Origin: Arthrobacter sp. Soc17.1.1.1 | Lineage (GTDB): Bacteria; Actinomycetota; Actinomycetes; Actinomycetales; Micrococcaceae | Length of the DNA: 64,000 nt | NCBI RefSeq assembly: GCF_036867195.1 | Contig: NZ_JBAJII010000001.1 | Span: 2,976,001-3,040,000, forward strand | Direction of reading: 5' to 3' | Shown: positions 59,436-64,000 of the stretch, piece by piece | Layout: every line of letters begins with the position of its first letter | Position numbering within the stretch: position 1 is the first letter of the stretch | Notes under the pieces: generated by a model | Told to the model about the DNA's origin: nothing | Databases searched by the model: none | Seen by the model: the letters and a program-made list of their open reading frames with translations, nothing else | Position numbers and translations under genes: made by a program

Positions 59436-60818
59436 TCAGCCGGCGTCGACGCTGCGGATGGCGCGCTCGAGCACGTCGAGACCGTCCGCCAGCAGCTCGT
59501 CGGTGATGACCAGCGGCGGCAGCAGCCGGATCACATTCCCGTAGGTGCCGCAGGTCAGGATGATGACGCCCTCGCGGAGGCACTGCGCGGCGATGGCCTT
59601 GGTGGCCTCCGCGTTCGGCACCTTGCCCCCGTGCTGCACGAACTCGATCGCCAGCATCGCGCCACGGCCGCGCAGCTCGCCGATGATGCTCTGCTCGCCC
59701 AGATCGGCCTGGAGCGAGGTGAGGCGCTCGGTCACGAGCTCCTCGATGTGGCGGGCACGGCCGGCGAGATCCTGCTCCTTCATGGTCTCGATCGCGCCGA
59801 GCGCCGCGGCGCAGGCCACGGGGTTGCCGCCGTAGGTGCCGCCGAGCCCGCCGGCGTGGACGGCGTCGAGCAGGTCCGCCCGGCCGGTGATGGCCGAGAG
59901 CGGCATGCCGCCCGCGATGCCCTTGGCCATGGTGATGATGTCGGGCACCACGCCCTCATGGTTCACCGCGAACCATTCGCCGGTGCGGCAGAAGCCCGAC
60001 TGCACCTCGTCGGCGATGAACACGACGCCGTTGGCCGTGGCCCACTCGGCGAGTGCGGGGAGGAACCCGTCGGCGGGCACGATGAATCCGCCCTCGCCCT
60101 GCACGGGCTCGATGATGATGGCGGCGACCGACTCTGCGCCGATCTGCTTCTCGATCATCGTGATGGCACGCTGCGCCGCCTCGGGACCCGTGATCGCCGG
60201 GTTCTCCTCGCGGAAGGGGTAGCTCATGGGTACGCGGTAGATCTCCGGCGCGAAGGGCCCGAAGTTCGTCTTGTACGGCATGGCCTTGGCCGTGAGTGCC
60301 ATGGTGAGGTTCGTGCGGCCGTGGTAGGCGTGGTCGAACGCGACGACGGCGTCCCGGCCGGTGGCGAGGCGTGCCACCTTCACGGCGTTCTCCACGGCTT
60401 CCGCACCGGAGTTGAACAGGACGGTCCGCTTCTCGAAGTCGCCGGGCGTCAGTTCGGCGAGCTGCTCGGCGACGGCCACGTAGCCCTCGTACGGCGTCAC
60501 CATGAAGCACGTGTGCGTGAAGTGCTCCACCTGCTCCTTGACGGCACCGACGACGGCGGGATCGGACGCACCGACGCTCGTCACGGCGATGCCGGACCCG
60601 AGGTCGATGAAGGAGTTGCCGTCGACGTCGTGGATGATCCCGCCGTCGGCGTCCGCCACGTAGACGGGCACGCCGGAGGCGACGCCCTTGGCGACGACGG
60701 CGGCGCGGCGGGCGGCCAGCTCGGTGGACCGGGGGCCGGGGAAGTCGCCCGTGATGCGGCGCTTCTGCTCGAGCCGGAAGCGCGGCGTGGTGTCGGGGGT
60801 GGTTGCGAAGGTGGTCAT
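59436..60818 (-). CDS. gabT: 4-aminobutyrate--2-oxoglutarate transaminase
   Basis: PLP-dependent class III aminotransferase of 460 residues. It has the phosphate site LFNSGAEAVENAVKVAR, the ring-stacking VVAFDHAYHGRTNLTMALT, the metal/ring Asp in VVFIADEVQSGFCRTG, and the PLP-binding Lys in DIITMAKGIAGGMPLSAI. It converts GABA and 2-oxoglutarate to succinate semialdehyde and glutamate. AAGGAA lies before the ATG. It follows the aminobutyraldehyde dehydrogenase by 27 nt, so both are one operon completing the putrescine route. No gabD is seen in the window. Confidence 0.94.
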   Translation of the reverse strand: MTTFATTPDTTPRFRLEQKRRITGDFPGPRSTELAARRAAVVAKGVASGVPVYVADADGGIIHDVDGNSFIDLGSGIAVTSVGASDPAVVGAVKEQVEHFTHTCFMVTPYEGYVAVAEQLAELTPGDFEKRTVLFNSGAEAVENAVKVARLATGRDAVVAFDHAYHGRTNLTMALTAKAMPYKTNFGPFAPEIYRVPMSYPFREENPAITGPEAAQRAITMIEKQIGAESVAAIIIEPVQGEGGFIVPADGFLPALAEWATANGVVFIADEVQSGFCRTGEWFAVNHEGVVPDIITMAKGIAGGMPLSAITGRADLLDAVHAGGLGGTYGGNPVACAAALGAIETMKEQDLAGRARHIEELVTERLTSLQADLGEQSIIGELRGRGAMLAIEFVQHGGKVPNAEATKAIAAQCLREGVIILTCGTYGNVIRLLPPLVITDELLADGLDVLERAIRSVDAG

Positions 60819-60845
60819 CGGAGTTCCTTGTCTCGAAGGGACGGG

Positions 60846-62282
60846 CTAGGCGTCCAGCACGCTCATGACGTGCTTGATGCGGGTGTAGTCCTCCACGCCG
60901 TACATGGAGAGGTCCTTGCCGTAGCCGGAGTTCTTGAAGCCGCCGTGCGGCATCTCGGCGGTGAGCATGATGTGCGTGTTGATCCAGACCGCGCCGAAGT
61001 CGAGCTCGCGGGAGACGCGCATCGCGGTCCCGTGGTCCGTTGTCCAGACGCTGGACGCGAGGGCGTAGTCCACGCCGTTGGCGAGCTCCACGGCTTCCTG
61101 CTCCGTGGAGAAGGTCTGCACCGTGACGATCGGCCCGAACGTCTCCTGCTGCACCACGGGGTCGTCCTGGCGTGCGCCGGTGATGATGGTGGGCTCGAAG
61201 AAGTAGCCCTTGTCGCCGGCGCGCCTGCCGCCGGTGGCGATGCTGCAGTGTGCGGGCAGCGCGTCGATGACGGCGTTGACGGCGTTGAAGTGGTTGATGT
61301 TGTTGAGCGGACCGAAGTAGTTCTCGGAGTCGTCGGCGCTGCCGGTCCTCAGCGTGGCGGTGTGCTCGACCATGGCGGCCACGAATTCGTCGTGTGCCTC
61401 CTCCTGCACCAGGATGCGCGTGATGGCCGTGCAGTCCTGGCCGGCATTGAAGAAGGCGAACTCCGCGATGGCCGCCGCGCTCTTCTTCAGGTCGGCATCC
61501 GCGAAGACGACGGCCGGTGCCTTGCCGCCGAGCTCGAGGTGCGCACGCTTGAGGCCCTTCGCCGCGCTCGTGGCGACGGCGATGCCCGCGCGCACGGAGC
61601 CCGTGATGGACACGAGGCCCGGCACGGGGTGCTCGATCATCGCGGCACCGGTCTCGCCGGTGCCCAGCACCACGTTCAGGACGCCGTCGGGCAGGATGCC
61701 CTGCGTGAGCCGTGCGAGGACGAGGGTCGATTCGGGGGTGGTGTCGCTGGGCTTGAGGACGACGGTGTTGCCGGCGGCGAGCGCGGGCCCGATCTTCCAG
61801 ATCGCCATGAGGAACGGGTAGTTCCACGGCGCCACCTGGGCGACGACGCCGATGGGCTCCCGGCGTACGTACGAGGTGTGGCCCTCGAGGTATTCGCCGG
61901 CGGACTTGCCCTCGAGGAGACGGGCAGCACCCGCGAAGAACCGCAGCTGGTCGGCACCGGCCGCCACCTCCTCGGCGGCGATCATCTCGCGCACCTGGCC
62001 CGTGTTGCGGTGCTGCGCCTCGACGAGTTCGTCACTCGCGGCCTCGACGGCGTCGGCGAGCCTGAGCAGCATGAGCTGTCGCTGGCTCGGCGTGGTCCGC
62101 TTCCAGGTGGTGAAGGCACGCGCTGCGGCGCGCATGGCGTCGTCGACGTCGGCGGGCGAGGAGACGGGCGACTGGGCGACCACCTCCCCGTTGGTCGGGT
62201 TGACGATGTCCAGGAGCTGATTACGAGCGCCGGCGGGCGTCACGAACGCTCCGTCGATGTAGTTCTGAAGGGTCTCAGCCAC
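60846..62282 (-). CDS. Aminobutyraldehyde dehydrogenase
   Basis: NAD-dependent aldehyde dehydrogenase of 478 residues that fits the gamma-aminobutyraldehyde group (PatD/Prr-like). It shows AQVAPWNYPFLMAIWKIGPAL, VVLKPSDTTPESTLVLA, SITGSVRAGIAVA, the Glu in AHLELGGKAPAVVFAD, and the catalytic Cys in FFNAGQDCTAITRILV. The QDCTA form with this Glu region is typical of aminoaldehyde dehydrogenases. It would oxidise 4-aminobutanal, the product of putrescine oxidase, to GABA. The GTG start has AAAGG upstream. Upstream, in divergent orientation, is the PucR-type regulator. Confidence 0.92.
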   Translation of the reverse strand: MAETLQNYIDGAFVTPAGARNQLLDIVNPTNGEVVAQSPVSSPADVDDAMRAAARAFTTWKRTTPSQRQLMLLRLADAVEAASDELVEAQHRNTGQVREMIAAEEVAAGADQLRFFAGAARLLEGKSAGEYLEGHTSYVRREPIGVVAQVAPWNYPFLMAIWKIGPALAAGNTVVLKPSDTTPESTLVLARLTQGILPDGVLNVVLGTGETGAAMIEHPVPGLVSITGSVRAGIAVATSAAKGLKRAHLELGGKAPAVVFADADLKKSAAAIAEFAFFNAGQDCTAITRILVQEEAHDEFVAAMVEHTATLRTGSADDSENYFGPLNNINHFNAVNAVIDALPAHCSIATGGRRAGDKGYFFEPTIITGARQDDPVVQQETFGPIVTVQTFSTEQEAVELANGVDYALASSVWTTDHGTAMRVSRELDFGAVWINTHIMLTAEMPHGGFKNSGYGKDLSMYGVEDYTRIKHVMSVLDA

Positions 62283-62388
62283 GATGCAGTGCCTTTCACG
62301 AGGTCAGGTCCACGCGGAGCCCGGACAGATGCGGGCGGCGGGTATCGAGGAAACGTTACCGGGCGCCGGCGGCCCCGGGCCACGGATA

Positions 62389-62422
62389 CCTGCACAGCAG
62401 AAACCGGTGGCGTCCGTGCAGG
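62389..62422. promoter_or_regulatory. Inverted repeat in the aldehyde dehydrogenase / pucR intergenic region
   Basis: CCTGCAC-N20-GTGCAGG lies upstream of the pucR -10 box. The half-sites are about two and a half turns apart. A candidate site for the PucR-type regulator; not proven. Confidence 0.4.
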
Positions 62423-62437
62423 CGTACAGCCGCACCC

Positions 62438-62443
62438 TATGCT
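62438..62443 (+). promoter_or_regulatory. -10 box of the PucR-type gene
   Basis: TATGCT-GGTCGC-ATG: -10 hexamer 6 nt before the start codon. Confidence 0.55.
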
Positions 62444-62449
62444 GGTCGC

Positions 62450-64000
62450 ATGGCCATCACCCTGACCGACCTGCTGGCGGATGCGGCGCTCGGGCTCGTC
62501 GCGGAGGGCCGCGCGGTCGCTCCGCCCCATCCCATCGAGTGGGTCGCGGTGACCGAGCTCGAGGACCCCCGCCCGTTCCTCAACGGCGCCGAGGTGGTCC
62601 TGACCACGGGCGTCCGGCTGGGGACCGCAGCGGCGCAGCGGGCCTTCGTCCGCCGGGCCCACGAGGCGGGCGCGCTCGCGATCGGCTTCGGGGTGGGCCT
62701 GACGCACCAGCGGATCCCCGCCGCCGTCCTCGCCGAGGCGGACGACGTCGGGCTGCCCGCCTTCCGCGTGCCCTACGAGGTCCCCTTCGTCGCGATCGGC
62801 AAGAGGGTGGCCGACGCCCTGTCCGCCGACCGGTTCGCGGGCCTCGAGGAACTCCTCGAGAGCCATGCGGTCCTCGCCTCGGCGCTCCTCGGACCCGGCG
62901 GGCTCGGAGCCCTCCTCGGGGAGCTCGCCCGCATGCTCGGCACCGACGTCGCCCTGTTCCAGTACGGTGCCCGGATCGCCGGGGCGGCGGGTCCGGCCTC
63001 GTCCGGAGCGCGTTCGTCAGGTGCCCGTTCGTCAGGTACCGGTTCGCCCGGCACCGGTTCGTCCGGTACCCGTTCGTCGGGCACCGGTTCGCCCGGCACC
63101 GGCGCGCCCGGCCCCGATCCGAAGCGCGGCCACGCGTCCGGTCCGGCATCGGCGGCTGCCGGCGCGCCGGGACCCGAGACCCGCGCCTGGCACCACCTGC
63201 CCATCGCGACCGGGCTGAAGGACCGCTGCACGCTCGCCATCGCCGAACCCTACGGGCGCGCGGCCGTCGTGGAGTACGCGCAGAATCTGATCTCCGTCGA
63301 GCTGACCAACCAGGCCAGGAACCGCACGGGCATGCGGAACGCCGTCGGCCAGCTGCTCGAGGACGTGGTGCGCGGCACCCTCGCCGGTGCGGAGGCCGCA
63401 GCCAGGCTCGCCGGTACCGGCATCGACACGGCGCTGCGCCACGGCGTGCTCATCGTCGACGTCGCCTCCGGCCAGCGGCGCGCCCTGCGCACGCTGCCCC
63501 TGCCCGACGGCTGGAGCGGCGTGCCGGCCGGCCTCGTGGACGAGCGCCTCGTGCTCGTCCTGCCCTCGCCCGCCACACCGGCCATCCCCGAACCGGCCGA
63601 TCTCGGCCGCTACCTGCACGGCGCCGGCCTCACGGCGAGGATCGGCGTCGGCGGGACGTACGCCCAGCCCAACGGACTGCGCTGGAGCTACTTCGAGGCC
63701 CGGGAGGCCCTGCAGCGCGGCCAGGCTCTCAACATCGCGGATCGCCTGAGCCTGACGTCCCTGCTCATGACCAGCGCCGACGTACCGCTCTCCGACCTCG
63801 CCGCCGAGACGCTGGAGCCGCTCGAGGCCTTCGACGAGGCCCATGGCGCGGGCCTCCTCGCCACCCTGCAGCGGTACCTCGAGCTCGACGGCTCGGTGGC
63901 CGCCGTCGCCGCCGCCCTCGGCCTCCACCGCAACACCGTGCGCTACCGGCTGCAGCAGGTCGTCACGCTCACGGGCTACGACCCCGCCGTCACCGCGGAC
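62450..64000 (+). CDS. PucR family transcriptional regulator (partial at right edge)
   Basis: An open frame of 517 codons runs off the window without a stop. The N-terminal PucR-type ligand domain spans about 1-130 (LLADAALGLVAEG, TELEDPRPFLNGAEVVLTTG, ALAIGFGVGLTHQRIPAAV). A middle region follows, and the C-terminal helix-turn-helix has YLELDGSVAAVAAALGLHRNTVRYRLQQV near the end, which is the PucR HTH. An unusual low-complexity insert (about 184-222: repeated SSGTGSPGTG) interrupts the middle. It is divergent from the aminobutyraldehyde dehydrogenase - gabT operon and is its likely activator; PucR/GabR-type regulators often control GABA or purine use. Confidence 0.88.
   Translation, partial: MAITLTDLLADAALGLVAEGRAVAPPHPIEWVAVTELEDPRPFLNGAEVVLTTGVRLGTAAAQRAFVRRAHEAGALAIGFGVGLTHQRIPAAVLAEADDVGLPAFRVPYEVPFVAIGKRVADALSADRFAGLEELLESHAVLASALLGPGGLGALLGELARMLGTDVALFQYGARIAGAAGPASSGARSSGARSSGTGSPGTGSSGTRSSGTGSPGTGAPGPDPKRGHASGPASAAAGAPGPETRAWHHLPIATGLKDRCTLAIAEPYGRAAVVEYAQNLISVELTNQARNRTGMRNAVGQLLEDVVRGTLAGAEAAARLAGTGIDTALRHGVLIVDVASGQRRALRTLPLPDGWSGVPAGLVDERLVLVLPSPATPAIPEPADLGRYLHGAGLTARIGVGGTYAQPNGLRWSYFEAREALQRGQALNIADRLSLTSLLMTSADVPLSDLAAETLEPLEAFDEAHGAGLLATLQRYLELDGSVAAVAAALGLHRNTVRYRLQQVVTLTGYDPAVTAD
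62998..63110. repeat. Tandem 15-nt repeats within the PucR-type gene
   Basis: GGTTCGCCCGGCACC and variants (GGTTCGTCCGGTACC, CGTTCGTCAGGTGCC) repeat about seven times in frame, encoding (S/P)G(T/A)(G/R)S units. The unit is a multiple of three, so copy changes keep the frame. Confidence 0.85.

Noticed and set aside
59631..62465. A 944-codon plus-strand open frame antisense to gabT and the aldehyde dehydrogenase
   Set aside because: Both minus-strand genes show full catalytic motifs. The antisense reading is biased and lacks any domain.

Overview
The window is high-GC DNA (about 70% G+C in most lines I counted) with the gene families and promoter style of an actinobacterium, most likely an Arthrobacter-like member of the Micrococcaceae. 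The evidence for this is an FprA-type ferredoxin reductase, a DUF6314 protein, an FAD putrescine oxidase of the Rhodococcus/Kocuria type, SLH-anchored surface proteins, and many genes that start 6 nt after a TANNNT -10 box (leaderless transcripts). I found about 52 protein genes, one tRNA (Tyr), two clear pseudogenes, and several hairpins and candidate operators.

Layout. 0-10 kb: SLC13-like permease, tartrate/D-malate dehydrogenase, CapA-like lipoprotein, AlkA-type glycosylase, ABM monooxygenase, thioredoxin, DUF1810, a marR-MFS efflux operon with an obvious operator, a membrane winged-helix protein, DUF6314, and an acyltransferase whose best ribosome binding site faces an ATC codon. A 17-copy 8-bp tandem repeat separates the acyltransferase from a GH38 alpha-mannosidase (10.5-13.5 kb). 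13.5-18.2 kb is a visibly lower-GC accessory segment. It holds two secreted proteins that share an unrecognised five-fold repeat module, one fused to an HNH nuclease and an SGNH hydrolase, the other to an Excalibur domain. Next to them are a tyrosine-recombinase remnant and tRNA-Tyr. 18.2-24.5 kb: YajQ, HtpX, MFS, alpha/beta hydrolase, Fur-family regulator and catalase. 24.7-29.6 kb: a 1636-residue secreted peroxidase with RTX, Ig-like and three SLH repeats. 29.7-38.2 kb: adenosine/adenine deaminase, YitT, NUDIX, a tetR-MMPL operon with a palindromic operator, aldo/keto reductase and a shortened DUF2254 protein. 38.2-42.2 kb: a frameshifted NAGGN-type amidotransferase, a GAF-ANTAR protein, and a CDF metal exporter with an ArsR regulator. 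42.2-49.1 kb: DUF779, aldehyde dehydrogenase, an M23 peptidase with a long Pro-rich tail, an AcoR-like GAF regulator and FprA.

49.3-64 kb is dominated by amine catabolism. Putrescine oxidase, a tandem universal stress protein and an APC permease form an operon joined by 4-nt overlaps, divergent from a TetR gene. A marR - APC permease - saccharopine-dehydrogenase-like operon adjoins it. GABA transaminase, aminobutyraldehyde dehydrogenase and a divergent PucR regulator (running off the right edge) follow. Together these give a route putrescine -> 4-aminobutanal -> GABA -> succinate semialdehyde. No succinate-semialdehyde dehydrogenase is evident in the window.
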